A program made the translations under genes and the position numbers. The notes under the pieces were generated by a model that ran no database searches, was not told the DNA's origin, and worked only from the letters and a program-made list of their open reading frames with translations. Of a stretch of DNA of 64,000 nucleotides, positions 51,130 to 59,708 are shown one piece after another. Within the stretch, counting starts at the first letter, position 1. Every line of letters starts with the position of its first letter. The DNA comes from Streptomyces sp. NBC_01498 (lineage in GTDB: Bacteria; Actinomycetota; Actinomycetes; Streptomycetales; Streptomycetaceae): assembly GCF_036327775.1 (NCBI RefSeq), contig NZ_CP109598.1:6026001-6090000 (forward strand). The letters are read 5' to 3'.

Positions 51130-52680
51130 TCAGCTGTCGTCCTCGTCCACCCAGCCCTTGGTCCGTTCCACGGCCTTGAGCCAGCTCTTGTACTCGCGGT
51201 CGCGCTTGGCGGCGTCCATGTCCGGCGTCCACTCGGCGTCCTTGCGCCAGTTGGCGCGCAGGGCCTCGGTGTCCGGCCAGAAGCCGACGGCGAGCCCGGC
51301 GGCGTAGGCGGCGCCCAGACAGGTGGTCTCGGCGACCACCGGGCGGACGACGGGTGCGTCGAGGACGTTGGAGAGCGTCTGCATCAGCAGGTTGTTGGCG
51401 GTCATGCCGCCGTCGACCTTCAGGGACGTCAGCTCGACCTTGGAGTCCTTGGTCATCGCGTCGCTGATCTCGCGGGTCTGCCAGGCCGTGGCCTCCAGCA
51501 CCGCGCGGGCCAGGTGCGCCTTGGTGACGTAACCGGTGAGACCGGCGATGACCCCGCGCGCCGCCGAGTCCCAGTGGGGCGCGAACAGCCCGGAGAAGGC
51601 GGGGACGAAGTACGCGCCGCCGTTGTCCTCGACGGAGGCGGCGAGCGCCTCGATCTCGGGGGCGGAGTTGATCAGGCCCAGCTGGTCGCGCAGCCACTGC
51701 ACGAGCGCGCCGGTGACGGCGATGGAGCCCTCCAGCGCGTACACGGCCGGCTCGTCGCCGATCCGGTAACCGACCGTGGTGACCAGCCCGTTGTAGGAGT
51801 TGATGGGCTTGTGCGCGGTGTTCATCAGCATGAACGTGCCCGTGCCGTACGTCGACTTGGCCTCGCCCTCGGCGAAGCACGTCTGGCCGAACAGGGCGGC
51901 CTGCTGGTCGCCGAGCGCCGAGGCGACCGGGATGCCGTGCAGCGGGCCGCCCTTGGCGGTGCCGTACACCTCGGAGGAGGAGCGGATCTTCGGCAGCACG
52001 GCGGTCGGGACACCGATGGACGCGCAGATCTTCGGGTCCCACTCCAGGGTGTCGAGGCGCATCAGCATCGTGCGGGAGGCGTTGGTGACGTCCGTGACGT
52101 GCACGCCGCCGTCGACGCCGCCGGTGAGGTTCCAGATGACCCAGGAGTCCATGGTGCCGAAGAGGATGTCGCCGCTCTCGGCGCGCTCGCGCAGCCCCTC
52201 GACGTTGTCCAGCAGCCAGCGGGCCTTCGGTCCGGCGAAGTAGGTCGCCAGCGGCAGTCCGGTGTCGCGCCGGAACCGGTCCTGGCCGACGTTGCGGCCC
52301 AGTTCCCGCACCAGCCCGCTGGTACGGGTGTCCTGCCAGACGATGGCGTTGTGGACCGGCTCTCCGGTCTTCCGGTCCCAGAGCATGGTGGTCTCGCGCT
52401 GGTTGGTGATGCCGATCGCCAGCACGTCGGCCTTGGTGACGCCCGCCTTCTCGACGGCGTTCGCCACGACTTCCTGGACGTTGGTCCAGATCTCCTTGGC
52501 GTCGTGCTCCACCCAGCCGGGCTTGGGGAAGATCTGCTGGTGTTCCTTCTGGTCGACGGCGACGATGCGCCCCTCGACGTCGAAGATGATGCAGCGGCTC
52601 GACGTGGTGCCCTGGTCGATGGCCGCGATGAAGGGTCCGCTGCCGCGGGAGGAAGTCCCGGTGCTCTGTGCGTCACTCAC
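51130..52680 (-). CDS. glpK: Glycerol kinase
   Basis: A 516-residue FGGY-family kinase. ATP-site [14 protein letters not shown] near the N-terminus, QTRET-like [10 protein letters not shown], the FGGY signature region [14 protein letters not shown] and [15 protein letters not shown] start with AGGAG eight bases upstream; upstream extension has no supporting features. It phosphorylates glycerol taken up by GlpF, giving the substrate for GlpD. Confidence 0.95.
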   Translation of the reverse strand: MSDAQSTGTSSRGSGPFIAAIDQGTTSSRCIIFDVEGRIVAVDQKEHQQIFPKPGWVEHDAKEIWTNVQEVVANAVEKAGVTKADVLAIGITNQRETTMLWDRKTGEPVHNAIVWQDTRTSGLVRELGRNVGQDRFRRDTGLPLATYFAGPKARWLLDNVEGLRERAESGDILFGTMDSWVIWNLTGGVDGGVHVTDVTNASRTMLMRLDTLEWDPKICASIGVPTAVLPKIRSSSEVYGTAKGGPLHGIPVASALGDQQAALFGQTCFAEGEAKSTYGTGTFMLMNTAHKPINSYNGLVTTVGYRIGDEPAVYALEGSIAVTGALVQWLRDQLGLINSAPEIEALAASVEDNGGAYFVPAFSGLFAPHWDSAARGVIAGLTGYVTKAHLARAVLEATAWQTREISDAMTKDSKVELTSLKVDGGMTANNLLMQTLSNVLDAPVVRPVVAETTCLGAAYAAGLAVGFWPDTEALRANWRKDAEWTPDMDAAKRDREYKSWLKAVERTKGWVDEDDS

Positions 52681-52718
52681 GGTGTCTGCTCCTGCTCGGT
52701 CGGGGGGAAGGCGGAGGC

Positions 52719-53510
52719 TTACTTGAACGCCCAGTTGTAGAGGCCGGCCGCGGCGGCGCCGCCGATCAGCGGGGCGACGACCGGGACCCAGGCGTACGTC
52801 CAGTCGGAGCCGCCCTTGTTGGGCAGTGGCAACAGGGAGTGCACGATGCGGGGGCCGAGGTCGCGTGCCGGATTGATGGCGTAACCGGTGGGGCCACCGA
52901 GCGAGAAACCGATGCCGGCGACGACGAGGGCCGTGATCAGCACGCCGAGTACGCCCAGGCCGTTGCCCGAGTCGTTGAGGCCCTGGGTGAGGATCGCGAT
53001 CACCAGCACGAAGGTGGCGATGACCTCGGTGAGCACGTTCTGCCAGTAGTGCCGGATCTCCGGGCCCGTCGAGAAGACACCGAGCACCGGGCCGGCCTTG
53101 GGGGCGGTCTTCTGGTCGACCAGGCCCTCGACCCTCGGCTGGGACCCGATGATCTCCGGGTCGGTGAGATGGGCCTTGAACTGGCCCATGTACGCGACCC
53201 AGACCAGGAAGGCGCCGACGATCGCACCGGCCAGCTGGCTGGCCATGTAGAGGGGGACGTCGCCCCACTCGGTGGTGCCCGCTATCGCCAGACCGAGGGT
53301 GACCGCCGGGTTCAGATGCGCCCCGGAGACGCCCGCGGCGAGGTAGGCGCCGGTGAGGACGGCGAAACCCCATCCGAAGCTGATGGCGACCCAGCCCGCG
53401 CCGGTGGATTTGGAACGTTTGAGAACCACGCCCGCGACCACACCACCGCCGAGCAGGAGCAGCAGAGCGGTGCCCACGAACTCGCCGATGAAGATGTCGT
53501 AATGAGACAC
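52719..53510 (-). CDS. glpF: Glycerol facilitator (aquaglyceroporin)
   Basis: A 263-residue MIP channel with six membrane helices and both pore motifs: HLNPAVTLG and AINPARDLG. The Asp after the second NPAR is the mark of glycerol facilitators as opposed to pure water channels. GTG start six bases after AAGGAG. First gene of the glycerol operon; a GylR-like site lies upstream at 53632. Confidence 0.95.
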   Translation of the reverse strand: MSHYDIFIGEFVGTALLLLLGGGVVAGVVLKRSKSTGAGWVAISFGWGFAVLTGAYLAAGVSGAHLNPAVTLGLAIAGTTEWGDVPLYMASQLAGAIVGAFLVWVAYMGQFKAHLTDPEIIGSQPRVEGLVDQKTAPKAGPVLGVFSTGPEIRHYWQNVLTEVIATFVLVIAILTQGLNDSGNGLGVLGVLITALVVAGIGFSLGGPTGYAINPARDLGPRIVHSLLPLPNKGGSDWTYAWVPVVAPLIGGAAAAGLYNWAFK

Positions 53511-53631
53511 CCGAGACTCCTTCGTCCAGGGGAAGGCGGACCCGCGGCTCGCACGCGTGATCCGCGCCCTCGGATGAGGGCATTCCCGGCCCTTGGCGTT
53601 GTCGCCACTCACACGAGGGACCGTCGATCAG

Positions 53632-53650
53632 TGTTCGACAATGCCGACCG
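53632..53650 (-). promoter_or_regulatory. Candidate GylR operator at the glycerol operon
   Basis: TGTTCGACAATGCCGACCG matches the palindromic site upstream of gylR (54527) at 15 of 19 positions. It lies 122 bp upstream of the glpF start. Confidence 0.6.
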
Positions 53651-53736
53651 TCGAACGGCAGTTCATCGCGTGATGGTTACCCCGTCAAGGGCCCGGTAGT
53701 CGGAACGTGTTCTGCTCAGATCATCGGGCAAACTTC

Positions 53737-54501
53737 TCAAAACCGCCCGGCGCCGACATCCCTCGACACCGAACGGGCGCACGCGCGCACCGCCGCGATC
53801 AGTTCCGGACGAATCCCGCCGTCCTCGCACAGCCGCTCCACCGCGCCGGTCACCGCGACGGCCCCCACCGGCATCCGGCGCCGGTCATGGATCGGCGCGG
53901 CCACCGCCGCCACCCCCTCCCACGTCTCCTCGACATCGGCCGCCCACCCCCGCTCCCTGGTCCCGTCGAGAATCGCCTCGAACTGCTCCAGTCCGGTGAC
54001 GGTGCGCGCGGTGAGCCGCTCCCGGGTGCCCCGTACGGCCCGCTCCCGGGCCACCGGGTCGTACGCCGCCAGCACCTTCCCCAGCGCCGTCGAGTGCAGC
54101 GGCTGCATGGCGCCGACCTCCAGGACCTGCCGGCCGTCGTCGGGCCGGAAGACATGGTGCGTGACCAGCACCCCGTCCAGGTGGAACACCCCCAGATGGA
54201 CGCTCTCACCGGTGGAGCGCGCCAGGTCGTCCGTCCACACCAGGGCGCGCGAGCGCAGCTCGTGCACATCCAGATAGCTGCTCCCCAGCCGCAGCAGCTC
54301 CGCCCCCAGCTGATAGCGCCCGGACGCGGCGTCCTGCTCCACCAGGCCCTCCTCCAGGAGGGTGCGCAGAATCCCGTGCGCCGTCCCCTTCGCCAGCCCC
54401 AGGGAGGAGGAGATCTCGGACAGACCGAGCCGGCGCTCGCCGCCCGCCAGAAGCCGCAGCACCGCCGCGGCACGCTGGAGCGACTGAATGCTCTTCGCCA
54501 T
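53737..54501 (-). CDS. gylR: IclR-family glycerol operon regulator GylR
   Basis: A 254-residue IclR-type repressor: winged helix (LSEISSSLGLAKGTAHGILRTL, about residues 24-45) and an effector-binding domain with STALGKVLAAYDP and VAAPIHDRRR. GAGGAGG lies nine bases before the ATG at 54501. In S. coelicolor GylR represses the glycerol operon and itself, with glycerol-3-phosphate as probable effector; the matching operators here support that. Confidence 0.93.
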   Translation of the reverse strand: MAKSIQSLQRAAAVLRLLAGGERRLGLSEISSSLGLAKGTAHGILRTLLEEGLVEQDAASGRYQLGAELLRLGSSYLDVHELRSRALVWTDDLARSTGESVHLGVFHLDGVLVTHHVFRPDDGRQVLEVGAMQPLHSTALGKVLAAYDPVARERAVRGTRERLTARTVTGLEQFEAILDGTRERGWAADVEETWEGVAAVAAPIHDRRRMPVGAVAVTGAVERLCEDGGIRPELIAAVRACARSVSRDVGAGRF

Positions 54502-54526
54502 CGACCGGAACCTCCTCATTCGCCGC

Positions 54527-54545
54527 TGTTCGGCAATGCTGAACA
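54527..54545 (-). promoter_or_regulatory. Palindromic GylR site upstream of gylR
   Basis: TGTTCGGCAATGCTGAACA has arms TGTTC/GAACA with symmetric inner GC positions. Located 26 bp upstream of the gylR start, it is suited to autoregulation. Confidence 0.65.
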
Positions 54546-54633
54546 TTATCGGCCCATGCCGACGCTCCGTTTCGGACACAGTGGTCCCTATTGAGGCGGA
54601 CACGCGTCCGCCCCGTGAAACGCCGCACCCCTC

Positions 54634-54684
54634 GTAGCCGGGCCCGGCTACCCTTGCCGGGTGCGCCCTCCACCGGAGGGCGCA
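54634..54684 (+). other. Two perfect hairpins in the metH leader
   Basis: GTAGCCGGGCCCGGCTAC (54634-54651) is an 18-bp palindrome, and TGCGCCCTCC (54662-54671) pairs with GGAGGGCGCA (54675-54684) over a 3-base loop. Both lie within 90 bp upstream of metH. I see no cobalamin, SAM or SAH riboswitch core. They may be attenuation elements or an operator plus leader hairpin. Confidence 0.5.
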
Positions 54685-54719
54685 AAGCCGACAGCCGTCG
54701 CACCTCCGGGAGTATTCAC

Positions 54720-57700
54720 ATGGCCCCGTCCTCCAGCGTTTCCCCCGACAGCCGGACCCGAATCGACGCGCTGCGCGAGGCGCTCGCCACCCGGGTGGTG
54801 GTGGCCGACGGGGCGATGGGGACGATGCTCCAGGCGCAGGAGCCGACCATGGCGGACTTCCAGGACCTGGAAGGCTGCAACGAGATCCTCAACGTGACCC
54901 GCCCCGACATCGTGCGCTCGGTCCACGAGGAGTACTTCGCGGTCGGTGTCGACTGCGTGGAGACGAACACCTTCGGCACGAACTTCGCCGCGCTGGCCGA
55001 GTACGACATCCCCGAACGCGTCTTCGAACTCTCCGAGGCCGGCGCGCGCATCGCCCGCGAGACCGCCGACGAGTTCACCGTCTCGACCGGACAGCAGCGC
55101 TGGGTCCTCGGCTCGATGGGCCCCGGCACCAAGCTGCCGACCCTGGGCCACGTCGACTACCTGACCCTGCGCGACGCCTACCAGCGCAACGCCGAGGGCA
55201 TGATCGCCGGCGGCGCCGACGCGCTGCTGGTCGAGACGACCCAGGACCTGCTCCAGACGAAGGCGGCCGTCCTCGGCGCCCGCCGCGCGCTCGACGCCAC
55301 CGGCGGCAACCTGCCGATCATCTGCTCGGTGACCGTCGAGACGACCGGCACGATGCTGCTCGGCTCCGAGATCGGCGCGGCACTGACGGCGCTGGAGCCC
55401 CTGGGCATCGACATGATCGGCCTGAACTGCGCCACGGGCCCGGCGGAGATGACCGAGCACCTGCGCTACCTGGCCCGCCACTCCCGTATCCCCCTCTCCT
55501 GCATGCCCAACGCCGGACTGCCCGTCCTCGGCAAGGACGGCGCGCACTACCCGCTGAGCGCGGGCGAACTCGCCGACGCGCAGGAGAACTTCGTCCGCGA
55601 GTACGGGCTCTCCCTGGTCGGCGGCTGCTGCGGTACGACCCCGGAGCATCTGCGGCAGGTCGTGGAGCGGGTACGGGGCACCGCCCTCACCGCGCGGGAC
55701 CCGCGGCCCGAGCCGGGCGCCGCGTCGCTCTACCAGACGGTGCCGTTCCGGCAGGACACCTCGTACCTGGCGATCGGCGAGCGCACCAACGCCAACGGGT
55801 CGAGGAAGTTCCGCGAGGCCATGCTGGAGGGCCGCTGGGACGACTGCGTCGAGATGGCCCGCGAGCAGATCCGCGAGGGCGCCCACCTGCTGGACCTGTG
55901 CGTCGACTACGTCGGCCGGGACGGTGTCGCCGACATGGCGGAGCTGGCGGGCCGCTTCGCCACCGCCTCGACGCTGCCGATCGTGCTGGACTCCACGGAG
56001 CTGCCGGTCCTGCGGGCCGGACTGGAGAAGCTGGGCGGGCGCGCGGTCATCAACTCCGTCAACTACGAGGACGGCGACGGGCCCGAGTCCCGGTTCGCCA
56101 AGGTGACCGCCCTGGCCGCGGAGCACGGAGCGGCGCTGATCGCGCTGACCATCGACGAGGAGGGCCAGGCCCGTACCGCCGAGCACAAGGTCGCGGTCGC
56201 CGAGCGGCTGATCGCCGACCTGACCGGCAACTGGGGCGTCCACGAGTCGGACATCCTCATCGACACCCTCACCTTCACGATCTGCACCGGCCAGGAGGAG
56301 TCCCGCAAGGACGGCATCGCCACCATCGAGGCGATCCGCGAGCTGAAGAGGCGCCACCCCGACGTCCAGACCACCCTCGGCCTGTCCAACATCTCCTTCG
56401 GCCTCAACCCCGCCGCCCGCATCGTCCTCAACTCGGTCTTCCTCGACGAGTGCGTGAAGGCCGGCCTGGACTCGGCGATCGTGCACGCCTCCAAGATCCT
56501 GCCCATCGCCCGGCTGGAGGAGGAACAGGTCACGGTCGCGCTCGACCTCATCCACGACCGCCGCGCCGAGGGCTACGACCCGCTCCAGAAACTGATGGAG
56601 CTGTTCGAGGGCGTCAACACCAAGTCCATGAAGGACGGCAGGGCCGAGGAACTGCTGGCGCTGCCCCTGAACGAGCGGCTGGAACGGCGCATCATCGACG
56701 GCGAGAAGAACGGCCTGGAGGCCGACCTCGCCGAGGCCCTGGAGAGCCGTCCCGCACTGGAGATCGTCAACGACACCCTCCTCAACGGCATGAAGGTCGT
56801 CGGTGAGCTGTTCGGCTCCGGCCAGATGCAGCTGCCGTTCGTCCTCCAGTCCGCCGAGGTGATGAAGAAGGCCGTGGCGTTCCTCGAACCCCACATGGAG
56901 AAGACCGACGACGACGGCAAGGGCACCATCGTCCTCGCCACCGTCCGCGGCGACGTGCACGACATCGGCAAGAACCTCGTCGACATCATCCTCTCCAACA
57001 ACGGCTACACCGTCGTCAACCTCGGCATCAAGCAGCCCGTCTCCGCGATCCTCGAAGCCGCCGAGGAGCACCGGGCCGACGTCATCGGCATGTCCGGCCT
57101 CCTCGTCAAGTCCACGGTGATCATGAAGGAGAACCTCCAGGAGCTCAACCAGCGCAAGATGGCGGCCGACTTCCCCGTCATCCTCGGCGGCGCCGCCCTC
57201 ACCCGCGCCTACGTCGAACAGGACCTGCACGAGATCTACGAGGGCGAAGTCCGCTACGCGCGCGACGCGTTCGAGGGTCTGCGCCTCATGGACGCGCTGA
57301 TCGGCATCAAGCGCGGCGTCCCCGGCGCCGTACTCCCCGAACTCAAGCAGCGCCGCGTCAAGCCCGTCGCGACCGTCGCCGTCGAGGAACACCCCGACGA
57401 GGGCGCCGTGCGCTCGGACGTCTCGACCACCAACCCCGTCCCGGAGCCGCCGTTCCGGGGCACCCGCGTCATCAAGGGCATCCAGCTCAAGGAGTACGCC
57501 TCCTGGCTGGACGAGGGCGCCCTGTTCAAGGGCCAGTGGGGACTGAAGGAGGCCCGCAAGGGCGGACCCGGCTACGAGGAACTGGTCGAGTCCGAGGGCC
57601 GGCCGAGGCTGCGCGGCTGGCTGGAGAAACTGCACACCGACAACCTGCTCGAAGCGGCCGTGGTGTACGGCTACTTCCCCTGCGTCTCCAAGGGCGACGA

Positions 57701-58229
57701 CCTCATCCTGCTCCACGAGGACGGCTCCGAGCGCACCCGGTTCACCTTCCCGCGCCAGCGCCGCGGCCGGCGGCTCTGCCTGGCCGACTTCTTCCGCCCC
57801 GAGGAGTCCGGCGAGACGGATGTCGTGGGCCTCCAGATCGTCACCGTCGGGTCGAGGATCGGCGTCGCGACGGCGGAACTGTTCGAGCAGAACGCCTACC
57901 GGGACTACCTCGAACTGCACGGCCTGTCGGTCCAGCTGGCCGAGGCCCTCGCCGAGTACTGGCACGCCCGGGTCCGCTCCGAGCTGGGTTTCGCGGGCGA
58001 GGACCCGTCCGACGTCGAGTCGATGTTCGCCCTGAAGTACCGGGGCGCCCGATTCTCGCTCGGTTACGGCGCCTGCCCCAACCTGGAGGACCGGGCGAAG
58101 ATCGCCGACCTCCTGGAGCCGGGCCGGATCGGTGTCGAGCTGTCCGAGGAGTTCCAGCTGCACCCCGAGCAGTCCACCGACGCCATCGTGCTCCACCATC
58201 CCGAGGCGAAGTACTTCAACGCCCGGTAG
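54720..58229 (+). CDS. metH: Cobalamin-dependent methionine synthase
   Basis: A 1169-residue four-module enzyme. Homocysteine domain with zinc ligands Cys237 (GLNCATG) and Cys303-Cys304 (GGCCGTTPEH); pterin domain (FREAMLEGRWDDC onward); B12 cap and binding domain with His747 in DVHDIG; and a complete C-terminal SAM/activation domain (YRGARFSLGYGACPNLEDR). It transfers methyl from methyltetrahydrofolate to homocysteine. The ATG at 54720 lies after CTCCGGGAG and matches the usual N-terminus. Divergent from gylR. Confidence 0.96.
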   Translation: MAPSSSVSPDSRTRIDALREALATRVVVADGAMGTMLQAQEPTMADFQDLEGCNEILNVTRPDIVRSVHEEYFAVGVDCVETNTFGTNFAALAEYDIPERVFELSEAGARIARETADEFTVSTGQQRWVLGSMGPGTKLPTLGHVDYLTLRDAYQRNAEGMIAGGADALLVETTQDLLQTKAAVLGARRALDATGGNLPIICSVTVETTGTMLLGSEIGAALTALEPLGIDMIGLNCATGPAEMTEHLRYLARHSRIPLSCMPNAGLPVLGKDGAHYPLSAGELADAQENFVREYGLSLVGGCCGTTPEHLRQVVERVRGTALTARDPRPEPGAASLYQTVPFRQDTSYLAIGERTNANGSRKFREAMLEGRWDDCVEMAREQIREGAHLLDLCVDYVGRDGVADMAELAGRFATASTLPIVLDSTELPVLRAGLEKLGGRAVINSVNYEDGDGPESRFAKVTALAAEHGAALIALTIDEEGQARTAEHKVAVAERLIADLTGNWGVHESDILIDTLTFTICTGQEESRKDGIATIEAIRELKRRHPDVQTTLGLSNISFGLNPAARIVLNSVFLDECVKAGLDSAIVHASKILPIARLEEEQVTVALDLIHDRRAEGYDPLQKLMELFEGVNTKSMKDGRAEELLALPLNERLERRIIDGEKNGLEADLAEALESRPALEIVNDTLLNGMKVVGELFGSGQMQLPFVLQSAEVMKKAVAFLEPHMEKTDDDGKGTIVLATVRGDVHDIGKNLVDIILSNNGYTVVNLGIKQPVSAILEAAEEHRADVIGMSGLLVKSTVIMKENLQELNQRKMAADFPVILGGAALTRAYVEQDLHEIYEGEVRYARDAFEGLRLMDALIGIKRGVPGAVLPELKQRRVKPVATVAVEEHPDEGAVRSDVSTTNPVPEPPFRGTRVIKGIQLKEYASWLDEGALFKGQWGLKEARKGGPGYEELVESEGRPRLRGWLEKLHTDNLLEAAVVYGYFPCVSKGDDLILLHEDGSERTRFTFPRQRRGRRLCLADFFRPEESGETDVVGLQIVTVGSRIGVATAELFEQNAYRDYLELHGLSVQLAEALAEYWHARVRSELGFAGEDPSDVESMFALKYRGARFSLGYGACPNLEDRAKIADLLEPGRIGVELSEEFQLHPEQSTDAIVLHHPEAKYFNAR

Positions 58230-58240
58230 CGGACATTGGT

Positions 58241-58298
58241 ACGCCGGCGGCCGGGGACGACGTACGGGGACGGGGACGGCGTCCCCGGCCGCCGGCGT
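58241..58298 (+). terminator. 18-bp stem terminator after metH
   Basis: Bases 58241-58258 pair exactly with 58281-58298 around a 22-base loop, 11 bp after the metH stop codon. The remainder of the 332-bp gap to the next gene holds a second palindrome at 58499. Confidence 0.85.
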
Positions 58299-58498
58299 GG
58301 ACAGATGACGCGGACAGGCGAGACGGACAGGAACCGGACACGGGCCCCGGCGGACGTCGGCCAGGGGCCCGGCGGCGGGGACAGCGAGCCGCTCGGCGGC
58401 GGGACCACGAGCCCGGCAGAGGCGAGCTGTCGCGCTCACCGGGCGCTTCGCCGGGGCGAGCCGTACACTTGTCGGTCCAGTGCGGGCCGGTCCCCGGA

Positions 58499-58520
58499 CC
58501 CGGCGGGAATTCCCGCCGGG
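58499..58520 (+). other. 22-bp perfect palindrome in the HAD gene leader
   Basis: CCCGGCGGGAA and its mirror TTCCCGCCGGG meet at the centre between 58509 and 58510. It lies 41 bp upstream of the HAD-type gene; TACACT at about 58464 could be a -10 element, placing the palindrome in the transcript. Confidence 0.5.
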
Positions 58521-58561
58521 AAAGGTGACCGGCCCTCTCGTCCCTCCCGGAGGTGCGCCGC

Positions 58562-59263
58562 ATGACCAGTACGGTTCCCGCGTCCCTGACCCGTACGGCC
58601 GAAGGCTCGACCCTTCAGGCCGTGCTGCTCGACATGGACGGCACCCTGGTCGACACCGAGGGCTTCTGGTGGGACACCGAGGTCGCCGTCTTCAAGGACC
58701 TCGGCCACCCCCTGGACGAGGCATGGCGCGACATCGTCGTCGGCGGCCCCATGACCAGGAGCGCCGGCTATCTCATCGAGGCCACCGGGGCGGACATCAC
58801 CCTGGACGAGCTGACCGTCCTGCTCAACGACCGCTTCGAGGAGCGCATCGGCCTCGACGTCCCGCTGATGCCCGGCGCGGCCCGGCTCCTCGCCGAACTC
58901 GCCCGGCACGGCGTGCCCACCGCCCTGGTCTCCGCCTCCCACCGGCGCATCATCGACCGGGTGCTGGAATCCGTCGGCCGCCACCACTTCGCCCTCACCG
59001 TGGCCGGTGACGAGGTGATGAACACCAAGCCGCACCCCGACCCGTATCTGCTCGCCGCGCGCCGGCTCGGCGCCACCCCCTCCAGATGCGCCGTCGTCGA
59101 GGACACCGCGACCGGGGTGGCGTCCGCCGAGGCCGCCGGCTGCCGGGTGGTCGCCGTCCCGTCCGTCGCGCCCATCGCGCCCGCCGAGGGCCGGGTCGTC
59201 GTTCGCTCGCTCGAAGACGTCGATCTGGAATTCCTGCGTGGTCTGATGACGCGGCGAGACTGA
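58562..59263 (+). CDS. HAD-superfamily phosphatase
   Basis: A 233-residue HAD hydrolase, beta-phosphoglucomutase-like subfamily: nucleophile motif LLDMDGTLVDTEG, motif II LVSASHRR, motif III lysine in NTKPHPDPYL and motif IV VVEDTATGVASAEAAG. GGAGG is eight bases before the ATG. Substrate is probably a sugar phosphate or phosphoglycolate-like compound; not determinable. It usually follows metH in Streptomyces (recollection). Confidence 0.9.
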   Translation: MTSTVPASLTRTAEGSTLQAVLLDMDGTLVDTEGFWWDTEVAVFKDLGHPLDEAWRDIVVGGPMTRSAGYLIEATGADITLDELTVLLNDRFEERIGLDVPLMPGAARLLAELARHGVPTALVSASHRRIIDRVLESVGRHHFALTVAGDEVMNTKPHPDPYLLAARRLGATPSRCAVVEDTATGVASAEAAGCRVVAVPSVAPIAPAEGRVVVRSLEDVDLEFLRGLMTRRD

Positions 59264-59312
59264 TAGGCATACAGAGCGTGGCCCCTGAAATTATCGAAAG
59301 CCCAGGGTATTC

Positions 59313-59362
59313 GGTAAGCGCTTGCCACGACTCTCTGTTGATCACTTGGGGGGTGATCAACA
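59313..59362. promoter_or_regulatory. LacI-type palindrome and adjacent inverted repeat
   Basis: GGTAAGCGCTTGCC (59313-59326) has the AAGCGCTT core of LacI-family operators. Ten bases further, TGTTGATCAC (59336-59345) and GTGATCAACA (59353-59362) form a perfect 10-bp inverted repeat. GTGAC-TTAT-GTCAC follows at 59382-59395. The 445-bp interval 59264-59708 holds no gene I can support; these sites probably serve the binding-protein gene. Confidence 0.45.
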
Positions 59363-59708
59363 AAAGCCGAGGGGAAATCGGGTGACTTATGTCACTCTCC
59401 GTGCTCTCGCCAAAAGTGATCACGCCCGTTCCGCCGCACGGCGCTGCCCGCGGGCTTCATCGAAGCGGGCACCCATGCGTCCTGGTTTGCCACCCGATGC
59501 GCGAATTCTTCTCCGAGGGTGCCCCCGCATTCGGGCAATTCCCGATCACTCCGCGATTACGCCCGAAGTGGGCCCGGTTCATCACATCCGCACCTGAGGA
59601 CTAATCTCATCGCGAGAACTTCGCCACTCGTTCACCGCCTCCACGGTCTGTTCCGACGGTCATCACGTCGCGAGATTCTCAACCACCGTTGGAACGCAGG
59701 GTGTTCGG

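Noticed and set aside
48733..52740. Open frame of about 1330 codons on the plus strand across the glycerol operon
   Set aside because: Antisense shadow of glpD and glpK; low-complexity Gly/Arg/Val composition and no family motifs.
54600..54719. Cobalamin riboswitch upstream of metH
   Set aside because: I could not find the conserved B12-box or core, and the leader is only about 120 bp from the divergent gylR start region.
54648..58439. Very long antisense open frame (about 1260 codons) opposite metH
   Set aside because: It mirrors the codon bias of metH, has no ribosome site or recognisable domain, and metH is unambiguous.
59389..59604. Small 71-codon open frame before the peptide-binding protein
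   Set aside because: No ribosome site, no characteristic third-position GC bias, and it crosses an inverted-repeat-rich regulatory stretch.
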